Positions 32,427-39,830 of a stretch of 64,000 nucleotides of DNA are shown piece by piece; position 1 is the stretch's first letter, and each line of letters starts with the position of its first letter. Made by a program: the position numbers and the translations under genes. This DNA comes from Streptomyces canus (lineage in GTDB: Bacteria; Actinomycetota; Actinomycetes; Streptomycetales; Streptomycetaceae): NCBI RefSeq assembly GCF_030816965.1, contig NZ_JAUSYQ010000002.1, positions 4,497,001-4,561,000 of the forward strand, written 5' to 3'. The notes under the pieces are model-generated. The model did not search any database. It saw only the letters and a list, made by a program, of their open reading frames with translations, and was not told where the DNA came from.

Positions 32427-33355
32427 CAGAACATCCCGTTACCGTTCGCCGAAGTCGTCGGCACGTCCTGGATCACGTCCCAGTGCTCCACGATCTTGCC
32501 GCCCTGTACCCGGAACAGGTCCAGGACCGCCTGCCCCCGCTCTCCCGGCGCCGGGATGTAGTGGCTGTGGACGGCCACGAGGTCGCCCTCGGCGATGACC
32601 CGCTTCGGCTCCACCTTCAGCTGCGGCGCCGCCTTGAAGTACGCCCCGAGCCCGGCCTTCGCCCCGGACAGCCCGTTCGCGATGGTCGGGTTGTGCTGCT
32701 CGTACCCGGGCGCCCAGTAGCGGTCGAGCGCGGACAGGTCCTTCTTCACGATCAGCTGGTCGAAGGCGGTGGCCACCAGCTTCTTGTTGTACGTGGTGAG
32801 GAAACCGGGGCCGGGCCACGAGGCCTGCGGCCAACTCACCGTGGAGAACATGTCGTTGCCGTTGGCGGTGGTGTCCGGCACGTTCTGCCCGACGTCCCAG
32901 TGCTCGGCGATCTTCCCGCCCTGGAAGCGGAAGATGTCGAAGACGGCGGTCCCCCGGGTCCCCGGGGTCATCACCACGTTGGAGTGCACCAGCACGAGAT
33001 CACCTTCGGAGATCACCCGCTGGACGCGGTACTCGGCGTCCGGGAACTGCTGGTGCACGAACGTGCCGAGGTTCTTCAGCGTCTCGGCGCCGTCGGGCGC
33101 GAGGGGGTTGTGCTGGATGTAGTCGGGCCGTACGAAACGGTCCACGACCTTGGTGTCGCCCCGCTCGAACACCCCCTTGAGCACCTCGACGGCGACGGCC
33201 TTCTGGTAGCCGAGGCGGGCGGAGTCGCCGTAGCCGGCCTGCACGGAAGGAGCGGTGTGCGGCGCAGCCACGGCCGGTACGGCGGCGGCACCGAGGAGCG
33301 CGGCGGAGGCGACGAGGCCGGCGAGGGTCCTGCGGACGGGCTTGGTGGGGGGCAC
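32426..33355 (-). CDS. Secreted protein with two NTF2/SnoaL-like domains
   Basis: This 309-residue protein has a signal peptide (LAGLVASAALLGAAAVPAVAA). Two homologous SnoaL-like polyketide-cyclase/ester-cyclase domains follow. Each has a YxQHNP motif (VRPDYIQHNPLAPDGAETL and APGYEQHNPTIANGLSG), a central SEGDLVLVHS or AEGDLVAVHS strand and an end GGKIAEHWDV or GGKIVEHWDV. An exported tandem fold of this kind is unusual. No enzyme activity is established. GTG 33355 is preferred because AGGAG lies 5 nt before it, and it begins a normal signal peptide. It is divergent from the aldo/keto reductase. Confidence 0.88.
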   Translation of the reverse strand: MPPTKPVRRTLAGLVASAALLGAAAVPAVAAPHTAPSVQAGYGDSARLGYQKAVAVEVLKGVFERGDTKVVDRFVRPDYIQHNPLAPDGAETLKNLGTFVHQQFPDAEYRVQRVISEGDLVLVHSNVVMTPGTRGTAVFDIFRFQGGKIAEHWDVGQNVPDTTANGNDMFSTVSWPQASWPGPGFLTTYNKKLVATAFDQLIVKKDLSALDRYWAPGYEQHNPTIANGLSGAKAGLGAYFKAAPQLKVEPKRVIAEGDLVAVHSHYIPAPGERGQAVLDLFRVQGGKIVEHWDVIQDVPTTSANGNGMF

Positions 33356-33411
33356 TGGATCTCCTGAGGCTAATATTGAAACTTCAAGCTCACACGCACC
33401 ACAGGAAAGCA

Positions 33412-33426
33412 CTAACTCGTAGTTAG
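33412..33426. promoter_or_regulatory. Inverted repeat CTAACT-cgt-AGTTAG
   Basis: A perfect 6-bp dyad with a 3-bp spacer lies between the divergent NTF2-like and aldo/keto reductase genes. A second short dyad, TTGAA-AC-TTCAA, is at 33376-33387. Both are candidate operators for the NTF2-like gene; their regulators are unknown. Confidence 0.45.
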
Positions 33427-33438
33427 CGTCAAGATCGC

Positions 33439-33468
33439 TTGCCTAGAGCGCACTCCACGCCGTTGGCT
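33439..33468 (+). promoter_or_regulatory. MerR-type promoter of the aldo/keto reductase gene (copy B)
   Basis: TTGCCT (33439-33444) and TTGGCT (33463-33468) enclose 18 bp containing CTAGAGCGCACTCCAC, an imperfect dyad. The -10-like hexamer ends 8 nt before the ATG, which leaves no room for a ribosome site, so the mRNA is probably leaderless. Activation by a MerR-family regulator encoded elsewhere is likely. Confidence 0.65.
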
Positions 33469-33476
33469 GGGTAGTC

Positions 33477-34469
33477 ATGAAGTACACGCAGCTCGGACGC
33501 ACCGGACTCAAGGTCAGCCGACTCGTCCTCGGCACCATGAACTTCGGCCCGCAGACCGACGAGACCGACTCCCACGCGATCATGGACTCGGCTCTCGACG
33601 CGGGAATCAACTACTTCGACACCGCCAACGTCTACGGCTGGGGCGAGAACAAGGGCCGTACCGAAGAGATCATCGGCAACTGGTTCGCGAAGAGCGCCGC
33701 CCACCGCGACAAGGTCGTCCTCGCCACCAAGGTCTACGGCAACATGGCCGCGGACGGAGAGGCCTGGCCGAACCACGACAAGCTGTCGGCGCTGAACATC
33801 CGCCGTGCCGTCGACGCCTCGCTCAAGCGGCTCCAGACGGACTACATCGACATCTACCAGTTCCACCACGTCGACCGCGCCACTCCCTTCGAGGAGATCT
33901 GGCAGGCGATCGACACCCTCGTCCAGCAGGGCAAGATCCTCTACGTCGGGTCCTCCAACTTCCCCGGCTACAAGATCGCCCAGGCCAACGAGATCGCCGC
34001 CCGGCGGGGCGGCACCATCGGTCTGGTCAGCGAGCAGTGCCTGTACAACCTCTACGAGCGGCGCGCCGAGATGGAGGTCATCCCGGCCGCGCAGGAGTAC
34101 GGCCTCGGTGTCATCCCCTGGTCGCCGCTGCACGGCGGCCTGCTCGGCGGTGTCATCAAGAAGGAGGCCGAGGGCGGCCGCCGCGCCTCCGGCCGCGCCG
34201 CCGACACCCTCGCCGACCCGGCCGCCCGCGCGCGCCTCCAGTCGTACGAGGACCTGCTGGAGAAGCACGGCCTGGAGCCCGGCGAGGCGGCCCTGGCGTG
34301 GCTGCTGACCCGCCCCGGCGTGACGGGTCCGATCGTCGGCCCGCGCACGGCACAGCAACTGGAGTCGGCGATCCGCGCGGTGGAGCTGGAGCTGAGCGAG
34401 GAGGTCCTGGCAGGCCTGGACGAGATCTTCCCGGGCCCGGGTCCGTCTCCGGAGGCTTTCGCCTGGTAG
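33477..34469 (+). CDS. Aldo/keto reductase (AKR5/AKR11-like)
   Basis: This 330-residue NADPH-dependent oxidoreductase has a TIM-barrel fold. It begins KYTQLGRTGLKVSRLVLGTM. The catalytic tetrad is visible as Asp in NYFDTANVYG (with Tyr), Lys in KVVLATKVYG and His in YQFHHVDRA. The C-terminal NADPH-binding part is GVTGPIVGPRTAQQLESAIR. It reduces aldehydes or ketones; the physiological substrate is unknown. The promoter looks MerR-controlled and the transcript leaderless. It is divergent from the secreted NTF2-like protein gene. Confidence 0.93.
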   Translation: MKYTQLGRTGLKVSRLVLGTMNFGPQTDETDSHAIMDSALDAGINYFDTANVYGWGENKGRTEEIIGNWFAKSAAHRDKVVLATKVYGNMAADGEAWPNHDKLSALNIRRAVDASLKRLQTDYIDIYQFHHVDRATPFEEIWQAIDTLVQQGKILYVGSSNFPGYKIAQANEIAARRGGTIGLVSEQCLYNLYERRAEMEVIPAAQEYGLGVIPWSPLHGGLLGGVIKKEAEGGRRASGRAADTLADPAARARLQSYEDLLEKHGLEPGEAALAWLLTRPGVTGPIVGPRTAQQLESAIRAVELELSEEVLAGLDEIFPGPGPSPEAFAW

Positions 34470-34496
34470 CGCCCCGCAGGGGCGCGGGGAACTGCG
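34469..34496 (+). terminator. Terminator hairpin after the aldo/keto reductase gene
   Basis: GCGCCCC (34469-34475) pairs with GGGGCGC (34479-34485), starting at the last base of the stop codon. GGGGAACTGCG (34486-34496) then pairs with CGCAGTTCCCC (34535-34545), a perfect 11-bp dyad whose right arm touches the stop of the 29-residue protein gene, so it probably terminates both convergent transcripts. Confidence 0.65.
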
Positions 34497-34544
34497 CGAC
34501 CAGCCACGACGGGCCCGCGTGCCCGGCAACTGGCCGCAGTTCCC

Positions 34545-34634
34545 CTACCTGCCGAGCGCAGCAGCCAAGGCAACGACGACGAACATCATCACAAGCACAC
34601 CGGCCATGATCCGGTTCCGGGTCTTCGGGTCCAC
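34545..34634 (-). CDS. 29-residue single-helix membrane protein
   Basis: This very short gene encodes 29 residues: a charged start DPKTRNRI, then a helix AGVLVMMFVVVALAAALG and a final Arg. GTG 34634 is the only start. Near-identical peptides are, as far as I recall, conserved in many Streptomyces at this kind of position and usually unannotated. The topology predicts one transmembrane segment with a cytosolic basic N-terminus. The function is unknown. The stop overlaps the right arm of an 11-bp inverted repeat, and the gene lies 9 nt after thpR on the same strand, suggesting co-transcription. Confidence 0.75.
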   Translation of the reverse strand: MDPKTRNRIMAGVLVMMFVVVALAAALGR

Positions 34635-34643
34635 GCCTCGAGC

Positions 34644-35216
34644 CTAACCGGCCCCACCCAGCGCCCAACGGCCGACCACCTCATAGCGGGGCTGCTCCCC
34701 CGGCACCCCGGACTTCGGAAGGTTGCTCCGCACCAGCGCCAGCTCCTCCACGGTCCACGTACGACTCGTGAACGTGTCGAGCGCCTCCAGACACGGCCGT
34801 GCGTCCACCGCCTCCCGACTGCGCGCCAAGGTCAGGTGGGCCTTGTAGCGCCGGTGCTCCCCCATCTCCACCCCGGCCTTCCGCCCCGCCGCCTCCGCCC
34901 GCTCCGCCAGCAACCGCAGCGCCGGCAGCTCGCCCGAGGCCCCCGCCCACAACGCCCTCCCGTGCCCGAACTGCCCACCGCCGCGCACGGCCAGCGGGAA
35001 GGGAGCCGTCCGCCGAGCCGCCCGCTCCAGCCGCTCCGACAGCTCCGGTACGACGTCGTCGTCGACCTCGCCGTAGAAGGCGAGCGTGAAGTGCCAGCCC
35101 GGGCGGCCGGTCCAACGCAGCCCCTCCGCGCCGGGCAGCTTCCTCAACTCGGCGACCACGGCGGCGAGTTCCTCGGTGACATCCGGCGGGGGCAGCACCG
35201 CGGCGAAGAGTCTCAT
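34644..35216 (-). CDS. thpR: RNA 2',3'-cyclic phosphodiesterase
   Basis: This 190-residue member of the 2H phosphoesterase superfamily has two HxT motifs: HFTLAF (about residues 43-48) and HLTLAR (about 127-132). It begins RLFAAVLPPPDV, typical of ThpR/LigT enzymes. ThpR opens 2',3'-cyclic phosphates at RNA ends to 2'-phosphates. Length is normal. It starts 26 nt from the divergent GNAT gene, so both promoters must overlap, and is probably followed in the same transcript by the 29-residue membrane protein. Confidence 0.93.
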   Translation of the reverse strand: MRLFAAVLPPPDVTEELAAVVAELRKLPGAEGLRWTGRPGWHFTLAFYGEVDDDVVPELSERLERAARRTAPFPLAVRGGGQFGHGRALWAGASGELPALRLLAERAEAAGRKAGVEMGEHRRYKAHLTLARSREAVDARPCLEALDTFTSRTWTVEELALVRSNLPKSGVPGEQPRYEVVGRWALGGAG

Positions 35217-35242
35217 GGGGATCAGCCTGTCACCATGAGGGC

Positions 35243-35773
35243 ATGGAGATCAGCATCAGGGACGGCGGGCCCGACGACATACCCGTGATCCTCGGCATGC
35301 TCGACAGCTGCGTGAAGTGGCTGGTCGCGCAGGGACGTCCCGGCCAGTGGGGGACCGAGCCGCTGTCCAGGAGCCCCAGGACCGTGGAGTCCGTCGCCCG
35401 GTACATCGACGAGGGCACGGTGTTCATCGCAGAGGCCGACGGCGTCCCGGCCGCGACCCTCACGATCACCGACGCGCCCGGCGCCTATCTGGACCGTCTT
35501 CCGCCGCCCGGCGAGCCCGAGCGGTACATCCACTGGCTCGCCTCGGACCGCCGCTTCAAGGGCCACGGCGTGGGCAGTGCCCTCCTCGCGCACGCCGCCG
35601 AGGAAACCCGGCGCGCGGGCGTCGCCCTGTTGCGGGTGGACTGTTACGCGGGCGACGACCGCAAGCTGGTCGCCTACTACGAGGCCAACGGCTTCGCCCC
35701 GACGGAGACCTACACCGCCGGGGCGAACAACGACTGGCCGGGCCAGGTACTGGCCATGCGGGTGCTGCCGTAG
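35243..35773 (+). CDS. GNAT family N-acetyltransferase
   Basis: This 176-residue acetyltransferase has the acetyl-CoA loop in LASDRRFKGHGVGSALL (about 97-113), motif B in GVALLRVDCYAGDDRKL and the C-terminal YYEANGFAPTETYT. Its start ISIRDGGPDDIPVILGML is characteristic of GNATs. The substrate is unknown. It converges with the MFS permease gene (3 nt between stops) and is divergent from thpR. Confidence 0.9.
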   Translation: MEISIRDGGPDDIPVILGMLDSCVKWLVAQGRPGQWGTEPLSRSPRTVESVARYIDEGTVFIAEADGVPAATLTITDAPGAYLDRLPPPGEPERYIHWLASDRRFKGHGVGSALLAHAAEETRRAGVALLRVDCYAGDDRKLVAYYEANGFAPTETYTAGANNDWPGQVLAMRVLP

Positions 35774-35776
35774 AAC

Positions 35777-37117
35777 TCAGGCCGCCGCGGCCAGTTGCTC
35801 CTGCGCCTCGCGCGGCACGAACCGGACGTGCGGGTGACCGTGGTTCCAGCCCACCGACAGGCGCAGGTTGCCGACCCTGGCCAGGACCAGGCCGATCGTG
35901 ACGGCCGCCGCCGCGGCGATCGCGCCGCCCGACGCGAGGCCGGCGCGGACGCCGTACGCGTCGGTGATCCAGCCGGCGATCGGCGCGCCCACCGGCGCTC
36001 CGCCCATGAACACCATCATGTACAGGGCCATCACGCGGCCCCGCATCGCCGGGTCGGTGCTCATCTGGATGCTGCTGTTGGCGGTGACATTGACCGTCAT
36101 GCCGAACATCCCGATCGGGGCCATGAGCAGGGCGAACAGCCACAGCGAGGGGGCGATCGCGGCCACGATCTCCAGCGTCCCGAAGGCCACCGCGCCCGCC
36201 AGCAGCACCCGCATCCGGGCGGTGCCGCGCCGGGCCGCGAGCAGGGCGCCGGCGAGGGAGCCGACGGCCATCAGCGTGTTGAAGAGGCTGTAGGAGCCGG
36301 CGCCCGCGTGGAAGACGTCGTCGGCGAAGGCGGACAGGTAGACGGGGAAGTTGAAGCCGAAGGTCGAGACGAACCCGGCCAGGACGATGGTCCAGATCAG
36401 CTCGGGGCGGCCGGCCACGTAGTGCAGGCCCTCCCGCAGCTGTCCCTTGGCGCGTGGGGCGCGCTCGACGACGTACAGCTCACGCGCCCGCATCATCATC
36501 AGGCCGATGAGCGGGGCGACGAAGGACAGGCCGTTGGCGAGGAACGCCCAGCCGGTGCCCACGCCGGTGATCATGACACCCGCGACCGCGGGGCCGACCA
36601 GACGGGCCGACTGGAAGTTCGCGGAGTTCAGGCTGACCGCGTTCTGCAACTGGTCGGGGCCGACCATCTCGGAGACGAAGGACTGGCGGGCCGGGTTGTC
36701 GACGACGGTCGCGAGACCCACGACGAAGGCGGCGAGGTAGACGTGCCAGACCTCAACGTGGCCGGTCAGAGTGAGGGCGGCGAGCACGACACCGGTGGCG
36801 CCCATCGCGGACTGCGTGAACAGCAGCGCGCGGCGCTTGGGCAGCCGGTCGACGAGGACACCGCCGTAGAGGCCGAAGAGCAGCATCGGCAGGAACTGCA
36901 GGGCCGTCGTCACGCCGACGGCGGTGGCGGAGCCGGTGAGGCTGAGCACCAGCCAGTCCTGGGCGATGCGCTGCATCCAGGTGCCGATGTTGGAGACGAC
37001 CTGGCCGACGAAGAACAGGCGGTAGTTCCTGACCTTCAGCGAGCTGAACATCGAGGACTTGCGGGGGTCGTGGGTGGTCGGTGCGGGGGCGGAGTGTGCT
37101 CCGGATCCCGTACTCAA
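35777..37117 (-). CDS. MFS efflux transporter
   Basis: This 446-residue permease has a Ser/Pro/Thr-rich N-terminal tail and about 11-12 helices. It begins SLKVRNYRLFFVGQVVSNIG, then TWMQRIAQDWLVLSLTG, a combination typical of the MFS_3 (enterobactin exporter-like) family. The motif YGGVLVDRLPKRR between helices 2 and 3 is the MFS motif A. TTG 37117 is chosen because a GGAGG site lies 10 nt upstream and close Streptomyces relatives carry the same N-terminal tail. It follows the marR gene by 25 nt in the same operon, so it is likely a drug efflux pump repressed by that MarR. Confidence 0.9.
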   Translation of the reverse strand: MSTGSGAHSAPAPTTHDPRKSSMFSSLKVRNYRLFFVGQVVSNIGTWMQRIAQDWLVLSLTGSATAVGVTTALQFLPMLLFGLYGGVLVDRLPKRRALLFTQSAMGATGVVLAALTLTGHVEVWHVYLAAFVVGLATVVDNPARQSFVSEMVGPDQLQNAVSLNSANFQSARLVGPAVAGVMITGVGTGWAFLANGLSFVAPLIGLMMMRARELYVVERAPRAKGQLREGLHYVAGRPELIWTIVLAGFVSTFGFNFPVYLSAFADDVFHAGAGSYSLFNTLMAVGSLAGALLAARRGTARMRVLLAGAVAFGTLEIVAAIAPSLWLFALLMAPIGMFGMTVNVTANSSIQMSTDPAMRGRVMALYMMVFMGGAPVGAPIAGWITDAYGVRAGLASGGAIAAAAAVTIGLVLARVGNLRLSVGWNHGHPHVRFVPREAQEQLAAAA

Positions 37118-37142
37118 AGTGCGTTCGCCTCCTCTTTGTGGC

Positions 37143-37580
37143 TTACAGGTGTGCGAGCTTCTCCAGCACGGGGGCGGCTTCGCGCAGTTTCGCCCACTCG
37201 TCCTCGTCGAGGCCGTCGACCAGGGTGGCCAGGAAGGCGTTCCGCTTGACGCGGCTCTCCGCGAGCATGGCCTCGGCCTGCTCGGTCTTCGTGACGACCT
37301 TCTGGCGCCGGTCCTCGGGGTGCGGCTCCAGCCGGACGAGTCCCTTGGCCTCAAGCAGCGCCACGATGCGGGTCATCGACGGCGGCTGGACGTGTTCCTT
37401 GCGGGCGAGCTCGCCCGGGGTGGCCTTGCCGCAGAGGGAGAGGGTGCCCAGCACCGACATCTCGGTGGGGCTGAGCGACTCGTCGACCCGCTGGTGCTTG
37501 AGCCGACGGGACAGTCGCATCACGGCTGATCGCAGGGAGTTCACGGCGGCAACGTCGTCGCCATGGGTAAGGTCCGGCAT
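37143..37580 (-). CDS. MarR-family transcriptional regulator
   Basis: This 145-residue regulator has a winged helix: SPTEMSVLGTLSLCGKATPG, then ELARKEHVQPPSMTRIVALL with recognition helix, and the wing VRLEPHPEDRRQKVV. Length and fold are normal. ATG 37580 is chosen, but ATG 37598 (six more residues) is possible; neither has a good ribosome site. A nested dyad (37585-37610) overlaps the start region and is the probable autoregulatory operator. It is the first gene of an operon with an MFS pump. Confidence 0.92.
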   Translation of the reverse strand: MPDLTHGDDVAAVNSLRSAVMRLSRRLKHQRVDESLSPTEMSVLGTLSLCGKATPGELARKEHVQPPSMTRIVALLEAKGLVRLEPHPEDRRQKVVTKTEQAEAMLAESRVKRNAFLATLVDGLDEDEWAKLREAAPVLEKLAHL

Positions 37581-37584
37581 CTCT

Positions 37585-37610
37585 TTAGCGTAACTCATTA
37601 CTCTCGCTAA
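37585..37610. promoter_or_regulatory. Nested dyad, probable MarR operator
   Basis: TTAGCG (37585-37590) and CGCTAA (37605-37610) are inverted arms around an inner dyad GTAA-CTCA-TTAC (37590-37601). The location at the 5' end of the marR-MFS operon fits binding by the encoded MarR dimer. The AT-rich stretch is unusual for this genome. Confidence 0.65.
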
Positions 37611-37731
37611 ACAAGCTCGCGCGCACGGGGATTCCCGTGACTCCGGCCACTGAAACCCGATCTTCACCCATACGAGTGAGTCGACGGCGGAATGTGAACG
37701 CCGCTCGGCGCGGGCGGCGACCCTCGTCCTC

Positions 37732-37914
37732 ATGGGGACCAGCGTGCTCAGCCTGCGGATAGACGGGGAGCTGCTCGAGCGGCTCCGCGACCATGCGGCC
37801 AAAAGGGGGATGAGCGTCCAGGACTATGTGATCCGAACGCTCATCCGGGACGACTTCGACGAGCGGTTCCAGACCGCCGTCGACGAGACCGAGAAGTTCT
37901 ACGGCGTCACGTGA
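37732..37914 (+). CDS. Small ribbon-helix-helix protein
   Basis: This 60-residue protein reads SVLSLRIDGELLERLRDHAA, then KRGMSVQDYVIRTLIRDDF: a short beta-strand followed by two helices, the CopG/Arc ribbon-helix-helix fold. An acidic tail (DERFQTAVDETEKFYG) follows. Such proteins bind DNA as dimers and often are antitoxins, but no toxin gene lies next to it; the downstream gene is a convergent permease. It is likely a small autonomous regulator. The start is ATG 37732. Confidence 0.85.
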   Translation: MGTSVLSLRIDGELLERLRDHAAKRGMSVQDYVIRTLIRDDFDERFQTAVDETEKFYGVT

Positions 37915-37921
37915 GAGCGGG

Positions 37922-39316
37922 TCACGTCAGGCCCAGCGCCGGCATCAGGTAGAAGAAGCCGAACACCGCGGCCACGACGTACATCGGCACCGGAACCTCC
38001 CGGCCCCGCCCGGCCGCCAGCCGCAGCACCACGAAGGTGATGAAGCCCATACCGATGCCGTTGGTGATCGAGTAGGTGAACGGCATCATCACCATCGTGA
38101 TGAAGGCCGGGATCGCGATGGTGTAGTCGGCCCAGTCGATGTCGCGGACCGAGTTCGCCAGGATCATGAAGCCGACCGCGAGCAGCGCAGGGGTGGCGGC
38201 CTGCGACGGGACCATGGTGGCGACGGGCGTCAGGAAGAGGGCCAAGGCGAAGAGACCGCCGGTGACCAGGTTCGCGAGGCCGGTGCGAGCACCCTCGCCG
38301 ACGCCGGCCGTGGACTCCACGAAGGCGGTGGTGGCCGATGAGGAGCTCGCGCCGCCCGCGGCGACCGCGAGACCGTCCACGAAGAGCACCTTGTTGATGC
38401 CGGGCATCTGCCCCTGGGCGTCGGTGAGCTTGGCCTCGTCGGAGACGCCCATGATCGTGCCCATCGCGTCGAAGAAGCACGACAGCAGGACCGTGAAGAC
38501 GAAGAGGATGCCGGTCAGCACGCCGACCTTGTCGAAGCCGCCGAAGAGGCTGACCTTGCCGAGCAGACCGAAGTCGGGGGTGGCGACCGGGTTGCCGGGC
38601 CACTTCGGGGCCGTGAGCCCCCAGGAGGGGACCTTGGCGACCGCCTCGATGATCATCGCCACGACGGTCATGGTGACGATCGAGATCAGGATGGCGCCGG
38701 AGACCTTGCGGACGATGAGCGCGAGGGTCAGCAAGGCGCCCAGGATGAACACCAGGACGGGCCAGCCGTCGAGGTGGCCGTCGGTGCCGAGCTGGAGCGG
38801 GACGGTGGTCTGGGCGACGTCCGGGATGCGGGAGACGAAGCCGGAGTCCACGAGCCCGATCAGCATGATGAACAGGCCGATACCGATGGAGATCGCCTTG
38901 CGCAGCCCGAAGGGCACCGCGTTCATCACACGCTCGCGCAGACCGGTGGCGACCAGCAGCATCACGACGAAGCCCGCCAGGACCACCATGCCCATCGCGT
39001 CCGGCCAGGACATCCGGGGCGCGAGCTGGAGCGCGACGACCGAGTTCACACCGAGGCCCGCGGCCAGCGCGATCGGGACGTTGCCGACCACGCCCATGAG
39101 GAGCGTGGTGAAGGCCGCGGTGAGGGCGGTCGCGGTGACCAGCCGGCCGTTGTCCAGCTGATGGCCGTACATGTCCTTGGCGCTGCCGAGGATGATCGGG
39201 TTCAGCACGATGATGTAGGCCATCGCGAAGAACGTGGCGAAGCCGCCCCGGATCTCCCGGGGCAGGCTGCTGCCCCTCTCGGAGATCTTGAAGTAGCGGT
39301 CGAGGGCGGTCGGCAT
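37922..39316 (-). CDS. NCS2-family purine permease
   Basis: This 464-residue membrane protein has about 12-14 helices. It belongs to the AzgA/GhxP-like branch (guanine/hypoxanthine or adenine) of the NCS2 family. Visible family features are the start DRYFKISERGSSLPREIRGG, the AAGLGVNSVVAL helix, and a SSSSATTAFVESTAGVGEGA substrate-site segment with its conserved Glu. It imports purine bases with protons. An ACGTATACGT palindrome (39373-39382) lies in the divergent promoter region and might be an operator. Confidence 0.92.
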   Translation of the reverse strand: MPTALDRYFKISERGSSLPREIRGGFATFFAMAYIIVLNPIILGSAKDMYGHQLDNGRLVTATALTAAFTTLLMGVVGNVPIALAAGLGVNSVVALQLAPRMSWPDAMGMVVLAGFVVMLLVATGLRERVMNAVPFGLRKAISIGIGLFIMLIGLVDSGFVSRIPDVAQTTVPLQLGTDGHLDGWPVLVFILGALLTLALIVRKVSGAILISIVTMTVVAMIIEAVAKVPSWGLTAPKWPGNPVATPDFGLLGKVSLFGGFDKVGVLTGILFVFTVLLSCFFDAMGTIMGVSDEAKLTDAQGQMPGINKVLFVDGLAVAAGGASSSSATTAFVESTAGVGEGARTGLANLVTGGLFALALFLTPVATMVPSQAATPALLAVGFMILANSVRDIDWADYTIAIPAFITMVMMPFTYSITNGIGMGFITFVVLRLAAGRGREVPVPMYVVAAVFGFFYLMPALGLT

Positions 39317-39433
39317 TGGATGTTCCTACGAGTGGAATGAGACAAGGACAGACATAAACCGTTTCAGTATGAACGTATACGTCGACCAGGACCATCTCCG
39401 CGCGTAGATGTGATCGCCTCGTAAGCTGTCCCC

Positions 39434-39718
39434 ATGGCCGGTTTTTTTTCGGGACCCATCAGGCACGAGGCGCCGGAGCCGCTGGAAGGGCCCGTCGTCG
39501 CCACCGTCACCGGTGGCACGATCCTCTGGTTCGTGCTCTTCCTCGTGCAGCTTCCCTTCTACGGCTGGTTCGCGGACCACGACCACACCTGGTGGCTGTG
39601 GACCTGCCTGGCCGGGGGCGTGCTCGGGCTGTACGGCACCTGGTACGTGCGGAAGCGGGACGCGGCGATCAAGAACGCGGCCACCACCGACTCCGCCGCC
39701 ACCCCTGCTGCCGAGTGA
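39434..39718 (+). CDS. DUF2530 membrane protein
   Basis: This 94-residue protein has two predicted helices (VATVTGGTILWFVLFLVQLP and WWLWTCLAGGVLGLYGTWYV) followed by a basic cytosolic tail (RKRDAAIKNA). It matches the small actinobacterial DUF2530 family, whose function is unknown. ATG 39434 has no ribosome site, but TAAGCT ends 6 nt upstream, so a leaderless mRNA is expected. It is divergent from the NCS2 permease and near other core genes. Confidence 0.85.
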   Translation: MAGFFSGPIRHEAPEPLEGPVVATVTGGTILWFVLFLVQLPFYGWFADHDHTWWLWTCLAGGVLGLYGTWYVRKRDAAIKNAATTDSAATPAAE

Positions 39719-39830
39719 CGAGCGTCCCCTAGTACCACGGCATCACTCGCCCCTTCCCGTCTCCTCCCCAGGTCGGAACTTCCGGTCACTCGGCGGGTGA
39801 AGCCGCAAAACCGCACGTACCGTCGAATGC

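Noticed and set aside
39373..39382. ACGTATACGT palindrome as a purine-responsive operator
   Set aside because: A 10-bp palindrome alone is weak evidence and matches no consensus I can name; noted only with the NCS2 permease.
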